DNA of 64,000 nucleotides. Origin: Saprospiraceae bacterium. Its GTDB lineage: Bacteria; Bacteroidota; Bacteroidia; Chitinophagales; Saprospiraceae. The notes below the pieces were generated by a model. It did not search any database. It worked only from the letters and a program-made list of their open reading frames with translations, and had not been told where the DNA came from. Shown piece by piece: positions 18,801 to 27,665 of this stretch. Location of the stretch: NCBI GenBank assembly GCA_016722295.1, contig JADKGL010000006.1, positions 1 through 64,000 of the forward strand, given 5' to 3'. The position numbers and the translations under genes are program-made. Positions within the stretch are counted from its first letter, which is position 1. The number at the start of each line of letters is the position of its first letter.

Positions 18801-19101
18801 GCAATTCAACATTATTGAATTCTTGTGTACTGTACCCTAAATATGTAGCAACAATCTTGTAAGGACCACCAACTCTCATTCCTGGCATGTTAAATCTGCC
18901 ATCTTCGCCAGAATAAGCACCATAAATTGATCCAGAAGGAAGATGTGTCGCTTGAATCGTTGCTGCTTCAATTGGTTTTCCAGCGCCATCTGTGATCTGT
19001 CCTGAAATTTGTGAAGTCGTTACTCCCTGAGCAAATGATAGCTGGAATTGTATTGCCAGAATCAAAATTGCCAATAATTTGTGTAAAAGTCTTTTTTTCA
19101 T
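15835..19101 (-). CDS. Oar-like TonB-dependent receptor
   Basis: About 1088 residues. The signal peptide is MKKRLLHKLLAILILAIQ. A carboxypeptidase-regulatory-like domain comes next (ISGQITDGAGKPIEAATIQ ... GEDGRFNMPGMRVGGPY, about 30-115). The plug lies at 130-240 (IENMPTINRDLSDFTRLTPQ, YNAVYVDGAVNND) and a 22-strand barrel of the Oar type follows to the C-terminus (WQARIGIRYIFN), which ends in the usual aromatic residue. It imports large substrates across the outer membrane with TonB-ExbBD; the substrate is unknown and no SusD partner is next to it. I chose ATG 19101 over 19134 because it starts the signal peptide and because 19134 lies inside the promoter. Confidence 0.92.
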   Translation of the reverse strand: MKKRLLHKLLAILILAIQFQLSFAQGVTTSQISGQITDGAGKPIEAATIQATHLPSGSIYGAYSGEDGRFNMPGMRVGGPYKIVATYLGYSTQEFNNVELRLGENRRLIFKLAEASTELTAVEVIGKIGSIGENSGTSTQISTEKIENMPTINRDLSDFTRLTPQSANAGGGSSFGGTNNRYNAVYVDGAVNNDVFGLASSGTNGGQTGISPFSLDIIDQVQVILSPYDVTYGGFAGAGINAVTRSGTNNIGGTAYYYFQNQNMVGKTNKVLSDRLKVDRTKVADFTKSTYGVSLSGPIKKDKVFFFVNAELQDDQTPSPFEIASYKGNLKTADFNALRATLQSKYNYDPGTFTSVEDQLKGLKLFGKLDFNLNSSNKLTLRHSYTNAENFDRNASTSTIINYSNNGIYFPSITNSSAAELNTLIGKKMSNNLILGYTKVNDDRDPLGSNFPYVIIGDGAGSIRFGSEEFSTANLVEQDIFSLTDNFKIYKGKHTITLGTHNEFYKMKNVFIGQNFGTYTYDSLSVFLNNQNAKTYTRAYSLVDNKYGDDTEAAAALSAMQLGLYIQDEWSVTNRFSVTGGLRVDLPIITSDPKLDKFLRDSAIATIANSYAIAKDVEVGKAPQGQIMFSPRLGFSYALCESSKQKIRGGLGVFTSRIPFVWPAAMFNNNGLTIGRVTQQNVSGGVKFTPGIMDQPTNPQFSIPSGTIDLFTKDFKYPQVFRANFGYDAELDNNWGLGFEAVYTKTLNNIAYTNINSDATITNTWTGSQDNRDVYGRKSIIPRYSDIYLASNTSKGATYSFTSTVSKRFNFGLNANLSYTYGDAYALNEATSSQNSSQWRGQLNVDGRNNPVYGRSDFAIGHRVVGTLDYKINWTKNKLFGTTFSLFYDGHSGQPFSYVLGGSAATNPNNEAGSTGRNRSLIYIPKNQSDITLVDYTSNSTTVTAQTQWDNLNKYIESDPYLSKHRGQYIEKNANWGEFANFLDFAVRQDLGIKLGNKVHKIQLSADIFNFANLINPEWGARYSVPGEFNYFYLYQLEKLVADPANGNKVTKPTFTYRRGETSGKDAQDVSNFSSRWQARIGIRYIFN

Positions 19102-19131
19102 TTGTAAGAGTTTGTTGTAAATTTGGTTACA

Positions 19132-19139
19132 CAAAGCTA
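19132..19139 (-). promoter_or_regulatory. -7 element (TAGCTTTG) of the TonB-dependent receptor gene
   Basis: On the minus strand TAGCTTTG fits TAnnTTTG and lies 30 bp before ATG 19101. No convincing -33 TTG is seen at 18-20 bp. Confidence 0.5.
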
Positions 19140-19207
19140 CAATTCAAACTTTTACAGATTGATTTTCTTTATATTAATTTTTTGTAAATATTAGATATTT
19201 GTTGTTT

Positions 19208-20611
19208 TTACTTGCCTTTACCTTGGAATAAGACCCAAATTGTATAAAAAAGGATCTTAATGTCTAGCCCTAAGGATCTATTTTCAATATAAAGCAAGTC
19301 ATATTTCAGTCTTTGCAGCATTTCCTCTATCGTCGAAGCGTAACCAAATTTTACTTGTCCCCATGAAGTTATCCCAGGTCTTACTTTAAGTAAATGTTTG
19401 TAATGCGGAGCACGTGCCATTATTTTTTCAATAAAGAACCTTCTTTCAGGCCTTGGTCCGACCAATGCCATATCACCCTTTAACACATTTATGAATTGTG
19501 GCAACTCATCTAATCTCCATTTGCGCATGACGCTTCCCCACGATGTAATCCTCGGATCTTCATCACTTGACAACTGTGGTCCTTTATCTTCAGCATTGGT
19601 GTACATACTGCGAAATTTATAAATCTGAAATGGTTTCCCATTTTGCCCGATTCGCTCTTGCTCATATAAGATTGGGCCCGGACTTGAAAACTTTGTCCTC
19701 AATACGATATAAAGAATGAAAGGCGAAAGGATTATTAACATGATAATACTCACAGAAAGATCCATGATACGCTTGATGAAAATCTGCCATTTTGGCATCA
19801 TTTCTTGATTGATTTCCAAAAGTATAGCACCGTATACATGGTTCATTTTTACTGAACCAAGCAGGATGTCATACATATCTGGAATGATTCTTATCAAGAC
19901 TGAATTTTCATATTCATACAGATCATCGAGGATACTTTTTAATTTTTCATGTTCAGTTGATTCAATCGCAATAATTACATCTTCAATATTCTCTTCTTCA
20001 ATAACTCGCTTCATATCAGCAAGTCCTCCCAACTGTGGGATAAACTGAATTAATTCATTCGTACGACCTCCATTGGAATGAATAAATCCTTTGAATTTAT
20101 TCCCTAAACTATATTTTAACGAAGTGATATCATTATATAACTCTACAGCTCTTTGGTCCCCTCCAATGATTAATGTATTGAAACCAACTACACCATTTTT
20201 TATACGCGAACTTATAAATGATAAGAAAGACATTTTCCAGAAAATTAGGAGTCCGAAATAAATCATAAAATATCGAAATATAGCCTCTAATACTCGATTC
20301 TCAAAATTGATCGCTCTATTCGCCATTAATAGCAAGACAAACAAGATACAACCAACCAGCGAAAGCAATAAGGTCCTCGAAAACACTGACCATCTTGAAA
20401 GTCTATAAACATCATTGTATTGTTCGAATAAAGTAAAAATGATAAACCAAATAAATGGCACAATCAGCAATCCTATTTTATAGAGTTTATTTACATTGTA
20501 AGTTGGTTGGAAATAATTATTCGCATTTAAATATTGTATAAATAAATACCAAGCTAAAATTGCTACCAAATAATCTACAAGCTTATATACTGTATTTTCC
20601 CAACGTCTCAT
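19208..20611 (-). CDS. Exopolysaccharide polyprenyl glycosylphosphotransferase (WcaJ/WbaP type)
   Basis: 467 residues. Four helices at the N-terminus (1-115) are followed by a Rossmann-like domain (NTLIIGGDQRAVELYND, about 145-255). A further helix and the sugar transferase domain (270-467) carry KRIMDLSVSI, FKIYKFRSM-type FQIYKFRSMYTNAE, DELPQFINVLKGDM and LVGPRPERRFF, the conserved catalytic region. It transfers a sugar 1-phosphate from a UDP-sugar to undecaprenyl phosphate at the inner membrane, the first step of surface-polysaccharide repeat synthesis. It is the last gene of the alaS-led operon, 6 bp after the lipoprotein gene. The other polysaccharide genes are not in this window. Confidence 0.93.
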   Translation of the reverse strand: MRRWENTVYKLVDYLVAILAWYLFIQYLNANNYFQPTYNVNKLYKIGLLIVPFIWFIIFTLFEQYNDVYRLSRWSVFSRTLLLSLVGCILFVLLLMANRAINFENRVLEAIFRYFMIYFGLLIFWKMSFLSFISSRIKNGVVGFNTLIIGGDQRAVELYNDITSLKYSLGNKFKGFIHSNGGRTNELIQFIPQLGGLADMKRVIEEENIEDVIIAIESTEHEKLKSILDDLYEYENSVLIRIIPDMYDILLGSVKMNHVYGAILLEINQEMMPKWQIFIKRIMDLSVSIIMLIILSPFILYIVLRTKFSSPGPILYEQERIGQNGKPFQIYKFRSMYTNAEDKGPQLSSDEDPRITSWGSVMRKWRLDELPQFINVLKGDMALVGPRPERRFFIEKIMARAPHYKHLLKVRPGITSWGQVKFGYASTIEEMLQRLKYDLLYIENRSLGLDIKILFYTIWVLFQGKGK

Positions 20612-20617
20612 AACGAT

Positions 20618-21481
20618 TTATCTATGTCCTACTTTTAGATTGTCAATTAATATCCTTTGTTTCGCTTTACCGAGATCTTCTTTGAAAGATGCAGCAATAG
20701 CTATTTTGTAGGAGCTTGCTTCAGAGACATTCAGTATCGGTCCAAAATCAAAATACACACGAGTCCACTCACCTTTAGGCAAAACAGTGGCATTTAAATA
20801 TTTCTTATCAAACAAGCCTTGCTTAAAGGCGACAAAACCTATTGAAAAAGGAATATCAGATTTGTAATGAAACTCAAGATAAACTGCATTCGTAGAAACT
20901 GGAATCACCCGATCAAAATCATACCAAGTTTCTATATTGGGATTCGAAGCAGAAAGTTCAATCAGTCCAGAATTTGCACCTTCGAATGATTCTGAGGCTC
21001 CACTGTTTACCATCTTTGTGTCAAGATCTCCATCCCTTTCTTCATTAAAAAAATGCAATGATTCAAAATTTTCATGAAAAGGAAATTTCACCTCAGAGCT
21101 ATATGTAAAAACTGGTTTTACAACAATTGTATCTTGTGATTTAAAATTATGGGTATTTTTGTAAGAATCACATAATGCGTATCTAGCTGCAATCGTCAAC
21201 ACACCATTTACCCGAATTCCAGCAAACATTTCAACCTCTTGGGTGCCTAATGTTGAAACTGGAACAGTAAAAGGAACTTCATAAGCACCTATATAGTTTC
21301 CTCCGACAAAAACCCAAACATCCTTAAAATTATGCTTCGAAGAACCTTGCGCAACAGTAGTCACTAATTTTAATTCTTGAACCGAAAGGTAAGAGGGCAA
21401 TACAAGCTCTTCTTTTTTACAAGAATTACATATTATAAATAAATATAATACAAAAAAATAGTTCAAGTTTTTTTTGGTCAT
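20618..21481 (-). CDS. Lipoprotein of unknown function
   Basis: 287 residues. A signal peptide ends in a lipobox (LFIICNSC, Cys about 21), so it should be lipid-anchored. The remainder is all-beta: an early domain with VFVGGNYIGAYEVPFTVPVS and a C-terminal jelly-roll-like part (NAVYLEFHYKSDIPFSIGFV, ILIDNLKVGHR). This resembles carbohydrate-binding modules in shape, but I do not recognise a named family. Its ATG abuts the stop of the oxidoreductase gene (zero gap) and it lies 6 bp from the glycosyltransferase, which suggests an envelope or polysaccharide role by context only. Confidence 0.75.
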   Translation of the reverse strand: MTKKNLNYFFVLYLFIICNSCKKEELVLPSYLSVQELKLVTTVAQGSSKHNFKDVWVFVGGNYIGAYEVPFTVPVSTLGTQEVEMFAGIRVNGVLTIAARYALCDSYKNTHNFKSQDTIVVKPVFTYSSEVKFPFHENFESLHFFNEERDGDLDTKMVNSGASESFEGANSGLIELSASNPNIETWYDFDRVIPVSTNAVYLEFHYKSDIPFSIGFVAFKQGLFDKKYLNATVLPKGEWTRVYFDFGPILNVSEASSYKIAIAASFKEDLGKAKQRILIDNLKVGHR

Positions 21482-22438
21482 TTATCGTTCGATTTGTTTG
21501 AGAATAATATCCACTAGCTCAAGAGCTCGGGTACCATCTTTTAGGTTTACTTCCGTTTCTGTATTAGTAACGATACTTTTTGAAAAAGATTTTATTTCTT
21601 CTAAAATTGCGTTAACTGAATTTGTATCAATTGCAATTTGAGAGATATATCTATTGCCTTTATAGGTCTCCAATTCAAATGAATTCTCTTGATAGGTTTC
21701 ATTTAAAGTAAAAATCTCTGATTCTTTACTTTGAAAATCAAGGCTCATATATGCATCTTCTTGAAAAATACGAATTTTACGCATGGTCTTCAAAGAAATT
21801 CTACTCGCAGTAACGTTTGCCACTAAGCCATTCTTATATTCTATTCTGGCATTGCATATATCAGCTGTAGGACTTACGATGGCAACGCCTGATGCTCTAA
21901 TTTCTTTTAATTCAGACTTTGCAATGAAACTAATCAAGTCCAGATCATGAATCATGAGATCGTGCACAACAGATACATCTGTACCTCTCGGTTTGAACAT
22001 AGATAATCTGTGTGCTTCTATGAACTTTGGATTTTTAATATAGGGACTTGCTGCTAGAAATGCGGGATTAAATCTCTCCACGTGCCCTACTTGAACTTTT
22101 ACCCCATACTTTTCTTGAAGCGCAATGAGCGCATTAGCTTCTTCTAATGTACTTGTCACAGGTTTTTCAATAAAACAATGTTTCCCTTTTTCAATAGCTC
22201 TTTTTGCAAGCTCAAAATGCGTCGTAGTTGGTGTAACTATTACTATTGCATCTATATCATCGAGCAAAGTTTCATAAGATTTATATGCTGGAATTTGGTA
22301 CTGCGCAGAAAGTTCTTTCGCTATCTCTATATCTACATCATAGATACCTTGAAAATGGATTTCTTCTATCTCGCGAATACATTTGAGGTGTATCTTTCCA
22401 AGGTGACCAAGTCCAATGAGTCCAATTTTTAATTTCAT
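21482..22438 (-). CDS. Gfo/Idh/MocA family oxidoreductase
   Basis: 318 residues. The Rossmann fold starts with IGLIGLGHLGKIHLKCI; FIEKPVTSTLEEA (about 93) is the EKP motif and VVHDLMIHDLDLISF (about 160) carries the usual catalytic His/Asp set. The enzyme oxidises or reduces a sugar or sugar nucleotide with NAD(P). Members next to polysaccharide genes often act on UDP-sugars (WlbA-like), which would fit the downstream glycosylphosphotransferase, but the substrate is not shown by sequence. Confidence 0.9.
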   Translation of the reverse strand: MKLKIGLIGLGHLGKIHLKCIREIEEIHFQGIYDVDIEIAKELSAQYQIPAYKSYETLLDDIDAIVIVTPTTTHFELAKRAIEKGKHCFIEKPVTSTLEEANALIALQEKYGVKVQVGHVERFNPAFLAASPYIKNPKFIEAHRLSMFKPRGTDVSVVHDLMIHDLDLISFIAKSELKEIRASGVAIVSPTADICNARIEYKNGLVANVTASRISLKTMRKIRIFQEDAYMSLDFQSKESEIFTLNETYQENSFELETYKGNRYISQIAIDTNSVNAILEEIKSFSKSIVTNTETEVNLKDGTRALELVDIILKQIER

Positions 22439-22441
22439 GCT

Positions 22442-22732
22442 TTACAAATTATTTCTTAGCACATACAAAAGTGATAATACAATAAGAATTATCAAAATAA
22501 AAACAGTTCCTGTAATCAATATATGTTTTCGAAACGTATTTAATAATTCTTTATCATTTGGATATATATGAGTAACGATTTGATTCCACTTTTGTGAACT
22601 AAACAAATCTGAAAAACTAAATTCGATTCTCCTTTCTACTAGCAATTTGTAATATCGCAAGGTTTTAATTCGAATATAAATATTAATTCCTACAAATAAA
22701 ATAAAAATAAAAAAAACAATTACAAATCTCAT
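22442..22732 (-). CDS. Small two-helix membrane protein
   Basis: 96 residues: a first helix at 2-20 (VIVFFIFILFVGINIYIRI), a cytoplasmic or periplasmic loop with an SSQKWNQIVTHIYP stretch, and a second helix at 70-92. No family is recognised. The start overlaps the alaS stop by 4 bp and the next gene follows after 3 bp, so it is translationally coupled to both. Confidence 0.7.
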   Translation of the reverse strand: MRFVIVFFIFILFVGINIYIRIKTLRYYKLLVERRIEFSFSDLFSSQKWNQIVTHIYPNDKELLNTFRKHILITGTVFILIILIVLSLLYVLRNNL

Positions 22733-25371
22733 GCTGTCACTCCAATATATTCAAGAATCACTTTTTTGCCCATTTGAATCGCAGCTGAAATCCCTTGGAT
22801 ATTTTTTCCACCAGCTGTTGCAAAAAATTTCTGTCCACCGCCGCCGCCTTCGATAAGATGAGATATTTTCTTCAATATTACATTTGCATCATAAGCATTT
22901 GATTTTACTATGTCCTCTGAAATAGCACACATCAATTGTGCTTTTCCATTTTCTTCAAATCCAAGCAAAATGATAGTTGGCTCCAACTCTTTTACCAACT
23001 GATAGGCTAGATTTTTAATTATCTTTGAATCATCGAGATCAATTGATTCTGCCAAAATTTGAATTCCATTATGGCGAGTTGATTTTTTAACTAATTCAGT
23101 TTTTAAAATAGCACTTTTTTCTTCTTTAAGAGTTTGAATTTGCTTTGCAAAATTTTTATTTTCTTCAAGCAATTGATGGAGATGTGCGAGTAAATCTTTT
23201 GGATTCTTAAATATCGCTTTTACTTGATTCAACTCTTCGATTTTTTCATGAATATACTGCTGTGCAGCAGTTGAAGTCACAGCTTCTATTCTTCTAATAC
23301 CTGCAGCGACTGCAGACTCCCCAATGATTTTAAAAAATCCAATTTGGCCTGTAGATTTGACATGACAGCCGCCACATAATTCTCGAGAATAACTTGGATC
23401 GAATGTAATCATTCGCACTACATCACCATATTTTTCTCCAAACAACATCATTGCTCCTGCAGCTTCGGCTTCTTTTATTGGTATCGAGCGCGATTCTTCA
23501 AGTGCAATATTTTGTTGAATTTTTGCATTTACAATATTTTCTATTTTCTCAATTTCTTCATTAGTTACTTTTTGAAAATGAGAAAAATCAAATCTCAAAT
23601 AATCATCATTCACTAATGACCCTTTTTGCTGGACATGAACACCAAGTACTGACCTCAATGCTGCATGTAGCAAATGAGTCGCGCTGTGATTATTTTCAAT
23701 CAAATGACGTCGCGTAGAATTTACTTGCATTGATGCGTTGGCCGATAAATCATTTGGCATATATTCGACAATATGCATGATCAACTCATTTTCTTTTACA
23801 GTATTAATTACATTTATAGTTTCATTTGCAAAAGTTATCGTTCCTTGATCACCTACTTGACCTCCTCCTTCTGGATAAAAACAAGTATGTGACATAACTA
23901 ATTGATAATTAGTATTCCCTTTTGTTTCAATTTTTCTCCACCGTAAAAGTTGCGAATTTTGCAAGGAAAGCACATCATATCCAGAAAAAATAGTTTCACC
24001 ATTTTGTATTATATTCCAATCTGAATATTCCTTTTTTGCATCAGAACGAGATCTTTGCTTTTGCTCATCCAATGCATTTTGAAATTCAATTTCATCAACA
24101 TCCCAATGATTTTCTCTACAAATTAATTTTGTCAAATCTATTGGGAATCCATAAGTATCATAAAGTTCAAATGCTGCTTTCCCAGAGATTTTTTGATTCT
24201 CTTTTGGCAAATTTTCAATACGTTTCAAACCTTCTTCTAGTGTGCGCAAAAAAGATAATTCTTCTTCACGAATCACTTTGACAATAAAATCATTTTGTGC
24301 AATCAACTCTGGAAAAACATGCCCCATCATATTACTCAACAATGGAACTAATCGAAATAAAAATGGTTCTTTAATATCCAAAAATGAAAATTGATACCGC
24401 ACTGCTCTGCGCAAAATTCTACGTATCACATAACCAGGTCCTGTATTGGATGGAATCGCTCCATCAGCAATAGCAAAACTAACTGCACGTATATGATCCG
24501 CCATAACTCGCATTGCCATATCAGACTTGGAATTTCCGTCAAACTTTCCTGTATATTTTATTGATGAAAACTCTGAGATAAAATTAATTAAAGGCATGAA
24601 TATATCCGTATCATAAGACGCCTTCTTACCTTGTAAGACCATGCTGATTCGCTCAAATCCCATCCCAGTATCAATGTGCTTGTCAGGCAACTCTTCTAAA
24701 GAGCCGTCTGCTTTCCGATTGTATTGGATAAACACATTATTCCATATCTCCATGACTTCAGGCACACCGACATTGACCAAAGCTGCACCTGGAGATTTTC
24801 TTCGCTCTTCTTCACTTCGTAGATCGACATGAATTTCAGAACAAGGGCCACAGGGTCCAGTATCTCCCATTTCCCAAAAATTATCTTTTTTGGAAAAGAA
24901 CAAAATCCGATCTTCTGCGATCCATTTTTTCCAAATTTCCACTGATTCATAATCAGGAGCTAAGTTCTCTTTTTCATCACCACCGAAAACAGATACATAG
25001 AGAATATCAGGTGAAATTTTAAATTCCTCAGTCAGCAGCCTCCAAGCCAATGAAATAGCTTCTTCTTTAAAATAATCTGCTATTGACCAATTTCCCAACA
25101 TTTCAAACATAGTATGATGATATCCATCTGTGCCCACTTCTTCAAGATCATTATGCTTTCCACTGACTCTTAGACACTTTTGGGTGTCAGCTATTCTTTT
25201 GTATTCTGCTTTCCTATTGCCTAGAAAATAATCCTTGAACTGGTTCATTCCCGCATTGGTGAACATCAATGTTGGATCATTTTTAATGACCATTGGAGCT
25301 GAAGGGACTATTTTATGCCCATTTTTTTCAAAAAAGTCTAAGAATGTCTTCCGAATTAAAGCTGAGTTCAT
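22729..25371 (-). CDS. alaS: Alanine--tRNA ligase
   Basis: 880 residues, a normal length. Catalytic domain: MFTNAGMNQFKDYFLGN, the GHTACGPCSEIH-like segment GDTGPCGPCSEIHVDL and TGMGFERI. Editing domain: NNHSATHLLHAALR (HxxxH) and ELCGGCHVKSTGQIG, the Zn/editing Cys and His. C-terminal C-Ala domain: IEGGGGGQKFFATAGG. It charges tRNA-Ala and clears mischarged Ser and Gly. I chose ATG 25371 (MNSALIRKTFLDFF) over 25380 by comparison with the family start. First gene of a five-gene operon and divergent from the M23 peptidase gene, a pairing seen in other Bacteroidota. Confidence 0.97.
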   Translation of the reverse strand: MNSALIRKTFLDFFEKNGHKIVPSAPMVIKNDPTLMFTNAGMNQFKDYFLGNRKAEYKRIADTQKCLRVSGKHNDLEEVGTDGYHHTMFEMLGNWSIADYFKEEAISLAWRLLTEEFKISPDILYVSVFGGDEKENLAPDYESVEIWKKWIAEDRILFFSKKDNFWEMGDTGPCGPCSEIHVDLRSEEERRKSPGAALVNVGVPEVMEIWNNVFIQYNRKADGSLEELPDKHIDTGMGFERISMVLQGKKASYDTDIFMPLINFISEFSSIKYTGKFDGNSKSDMAMRVMADHIRAVSFAIADGAIPSNTGPGYVIRRILRRAVRYQFSFLDIKEPFLFRLVPLLSNMMGHVFPELIAQNDFIVKVIREEELSFLRTLEEGLKRIENLPKENQKISGKAAFELYDTYGFPIDLTKLICRENHWDVDEIEFQNALDEQKQRSRSDAKKEYSDWNIIQNGETIFSGYDVLSLQNSQLLRWRKIETKGNTNYQLVMSHTCFYPEGGGQVGDQGTITFANETINVINTVKENELIMHIVEYMPNDLSANASMQVNSTRRHLIENNHSATHLLHAALRSVLGVHVQQKGSLVNDDYLRFDFSHFQKVTNEEIEKIENIVNAKIQQNIALEESRSIPIKEAEAAGAMMLFGEKYGDVVRMITFDPSYSRELCGGCHVKSTGQIGFFKIIGESAVAAGIRRIEAVTSTAAQQYIHEKIEELNQVKAIFKNPKDLLAHLHQLLEENKNFAKQIQTLKEEKSAILKTELVKKSTRHNGIQILAESIDLDDSKIIKNLAYQLVKELEPTIILLGFEENGKAQLMCAISEDIVKSNAYDANVILKKISHLIEGGGGGQKFFATAGGKNIQGISAAIQMGKKVILEYIGVTA

Positions 25372-25478
25372 ATTTATCAAAAATTATAACTTATTAATTT
25401 AAAAACACATATATATATATAAATATTCATATGTATTAATTTTTCATTTGAAACTTCATCATTGTCGGATAAAATCAG

Positions 25479-25486
25479 TATTTTTG
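25479..25486 (+). promoter_or_regulatory. -7 element (TATTTTTG) upstream of the M23 peptidase
   Basis: TATTTTTG matches TAnnTTTG, 66 bp before ATG 25553 in the alaS/M23 divergent gap. A TTG at 25462-25464 is only 14 bp away, shorter than usual. Confidence 0.45.
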
Positions 25487-25552
25487 TACTAATCAAATAA
25501 AACAGAAACGTATTTCAATACGCAAAAGTAGTCAATTTACCAACGAAGCGTA

Positions 25553-26539
25553 ATGCAGAAAGGCGAAAAATACATATATAACCCTCATACTCTCCAATTC
25601 GAGAAACTAAAAGTTTCACACAAGAACCTTTTATTTAGGGTATTTATGTATGTTTCTTCGGTAATTGTAACAGGTCTAATTTTTTATTTTTTGACTTCAG
25701 AATATTTTCCTTCTCCAAAAGAAAAATTATTAAAAAAAGAACTTTCACAGTTAGAATACAATTATCAACTCATTGAAGATCATTTAGCTAGGGCAAATAA
25801 AGTAGTTCAAAACTTACAGACAAGAGATGCTAAAGTACATCGAGTATTACTGGGCATGGATCCAATAGATCAAGCAGTCTGGAACGGAGGCATCGGTGGT
25901 CATAATCCCAATGGAGACTTAGAAGGTGTAAAACATGCCTCAGGGACAATAAAAGAGGCAAATCAATTTCTCAAAAAATTAGAGAGGCAGATTTATTTGC
26001 AATCAAAATCATTGGATACACTAGAAAAATTGGCCAAGAATAGAGAAGAAATGATTCAATCTATCCCTTCTGTCAAACCTGTCCGTATTGATCATCTAGA
26101 AAGAGACGTTCAAAATTTGTCAGGCTATGGTATACGATTGCATCCAGTACACAAAATCAATAAGTTACATGAAGGAATAGATTTTACTGCCCCCGAAGGG
26201 ACACCAGTACAAGCTACAGGCAATGGCAAAATAGCTAAAGTTGAAGTCAAAGGCTCTGGATATGGTAAATCTATTATAATCGATCATGGCTATGGCTATC
26301 AGACCTTGTATGCTCATATGAAAGATCTCAATGTAAAGCAAGGTGAAAAAGTAAAAAAAGGTCAAAAAATAGGCACCGTAGGGAATTCTGGCATGTCAAC
26401 GGGACCACATTGCCATTATGAAGTGCGTTATAATGGTAAAGCCATCAATCCAATTCATTATTGTATGGATGGATTGAGCCCAAAAGAATATCAAGAAATG
26501 GCTGCCCAAGCTGCTGCTGCTAACCAATCTTTTGATTAG
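25553..26539 (+). CDS. M23 family metallopeptidase
   Basis: 328 residues. A membrane anchor at about 27-48 and a coiled coil at 55-165 precede the LytM domain (190-310). The zinc ligands His206 and Asp210 (HEGIDF) and His288 (HCHYEV), with His255 (LYAHM), are all present, so it should be an active endopeptidase that cuts peptidoglycan cross-links in the periplasm. The coiled coil resembles that of activators and regulators of amidases. The C-tail is Ala/Gln-rich. It is followed 40 bp later by a small outer-membrane-like protein. Confidence 0.92.
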   Translation: MQKGEKYIYNPHTLQFEKLKVSHKNLLFRVFMYVSSVIVTGLIFYFLTSEYFPSPKEKLLKKELSQLEYNYQLIEDHLARANKVVQNLQTRDAKVHRVLLGMDPIDQAVWNGGIGGHNPNGDLEGVKHASGTIKEANQFLKKLERQIYLQSKSLDTLEKLAKNREEMIQSIPSVKPVRIDHLERDVQNLSGYGIRLHPVHKINKLHEGIDFTAPEGTPVQATGNGKIAKVEVKGSGYGKSIIIDHGYGYQTLYAHMKDLNVKQGEKVKKGQKIGTVGNSGMSTGPHCHYEVRYNGKAINPIHYCMDGLSPKEYQEMAAQAAAANQSFD

Positions 26540-26579
26540 CAAAATTATATTAATTGCAAAATAATTTCGTTTAGAGCTC

Positions 26580-27074
26580 ATGAAGTTTATTCAAGCAGTA
26601 TTCCTTTTTTGCATTTCAATCTCTTGCAATTGTCAAAGCTATACTACTTCATTTGGCCCAAGAATTTATAATACGATTGGATTTTCTCTACAGCAAAAAA
26701 TATACAAAAGAGGGACAATAGAATTCATATTGCAGAATAATAAATCAATTGAAAATCCTGGAATTAGTCTTATAACTGAACAACACTTTCCGCTACTCAC
26801 AAAGAGATTTAATGTGTATATGGGATTAGGTCCTCATTATTATTGGCAATACAAATCAATAGATAGCAAACTTTCAAATCCTTTTGGAATTTCAATGATG
26901 TTTGGTTTGGAATTTACATTAAGAAGATTGAATTTATCCTATGATATCATGCCAATTGTAAATTTTAACGAAATTATTAATTTATCAAGCAGCACTGCCT
27001 TAAGTTTGCGATATGTAATGGTAAAACAAAAGAAAAAAACATTCAAATTTAAAAATCCTTTCAAAAAAAAATAA
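26580..27074 (+). CDS. Putative outer-membrane beta-barrel protein
   Basis: 164 residues. The signal peptide is MKFIQAVFLFCISISCNC. Alternating strands follow (GTIEFILQNN, FNVYMGLGPHYYWQYK, ISMMFGLEFTLRRLNLSYD, STALSLRYVMV). The C-terminal 15 residues are Lys-rich and lie after the last strand, unlike a classic barrel end in Phe. No named family is recognised; an outer-membrane barrel is inferred from composition. Confidence 0.65.
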   Translation: MKFIQAVFLFCISISCNCQSYTTSFGPRIYNTIGFSLQQKIYKRGTIEFILQNNKSIENPGISLITEQHFPLLTKRFNVYMGLGPHYYWQYKSIDSKLSNPFGISMMFGLEFTLRRLNLSYDIMPIVNFNEIINLSSSTALSLRYVMVKQKKKTFKFKNPFKKK

Positions 27075-27084
27075 ATTGGTACTT

Positions 27085-27648
27085 ATGAAAAAAATATTTT
27101 ATTCCTTGTTATTTTGCGTAGCATTGATGTCATGTGCAGAAGATGAAGACCCAAACAATTCGGACAATTTAATCAATACGTACACCATCGTGATGGACAA
27201 AGGACCTTATGCAAATAAAGCATTCAAAGTCAAAGATGGTGATGTATCAGAAGAGGATATTGCTTATGAGCCAAATAAAAATCTCACTATTCAGGCAGGT
27301 AATTTTATTGAAATCGATTCAAACCGATTGCAAGCTAGTAGTCGTATAAATTTTGCATTCACTGGAGAACCAAAACCAGGCAATTATTATGCAGTCAAAG
27401 CAATCGATACTTTGTCTAGTCAAATTGGAAGTTTAGAGTTTTATTTTCAAAACTCTGATGAACTTATAATGACTATTTTCAGAGGAGATCCGATTACAAT
27501 TACAAGCTATGAAGCAGTAGGCGGACGTATCAAAGGGAAGATTACTTTTACATCTCAAATTGATGCCTTCATCAATGGCAAACTAAGCTACTTTCCTGCT
27601 TCAAAAATTTCAGTTGACTTCGATTTAAAGCGGGGAAAAGATCTATAA
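27085..27648 (+). CDS. Lipoprotein of unknown function
   Basis: 187 residues from ATG 27085 (MKKIFYSLLFCVALMSC, lipobox ALMSC with Cys17). I prefer it over a TTG at 27076. The mature part is acidic at first (AEDEDPNNSD) and then mainly beta strands; it resembles small DUF6252-like lipoproteins, a weak impression. It lies 10 bp after the barrel-like gene, so they may be co-transcribed. Confidence 0.7.
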   Translation: MKKIFYSLLFCVALMSCAEDEDPNNSDNLINTYTIVMDKGPYANKAFKVKDGDVSEEDIAYEPNKNLTIQAGNFIEIDSNRLQASSRINFAFTGEPKPGNYYAVKAIDTLSSQIGSLEFYFQNSDELIMTIFRGDPITITSYEAVGGRIKGKITFTSQIDAFINGKLSYFPASKISVDFDLKRGKDL

Positions 27649-27665
27649 CTCAAACAAAAAACTCA

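Noticed and set aside
25400..25435. Alternating AT tract (ATATATATATA) as a special regulatory element
   Set aside because: Such tracts are expected at this base composition in a divergent promoter gap; no further structure supports it.
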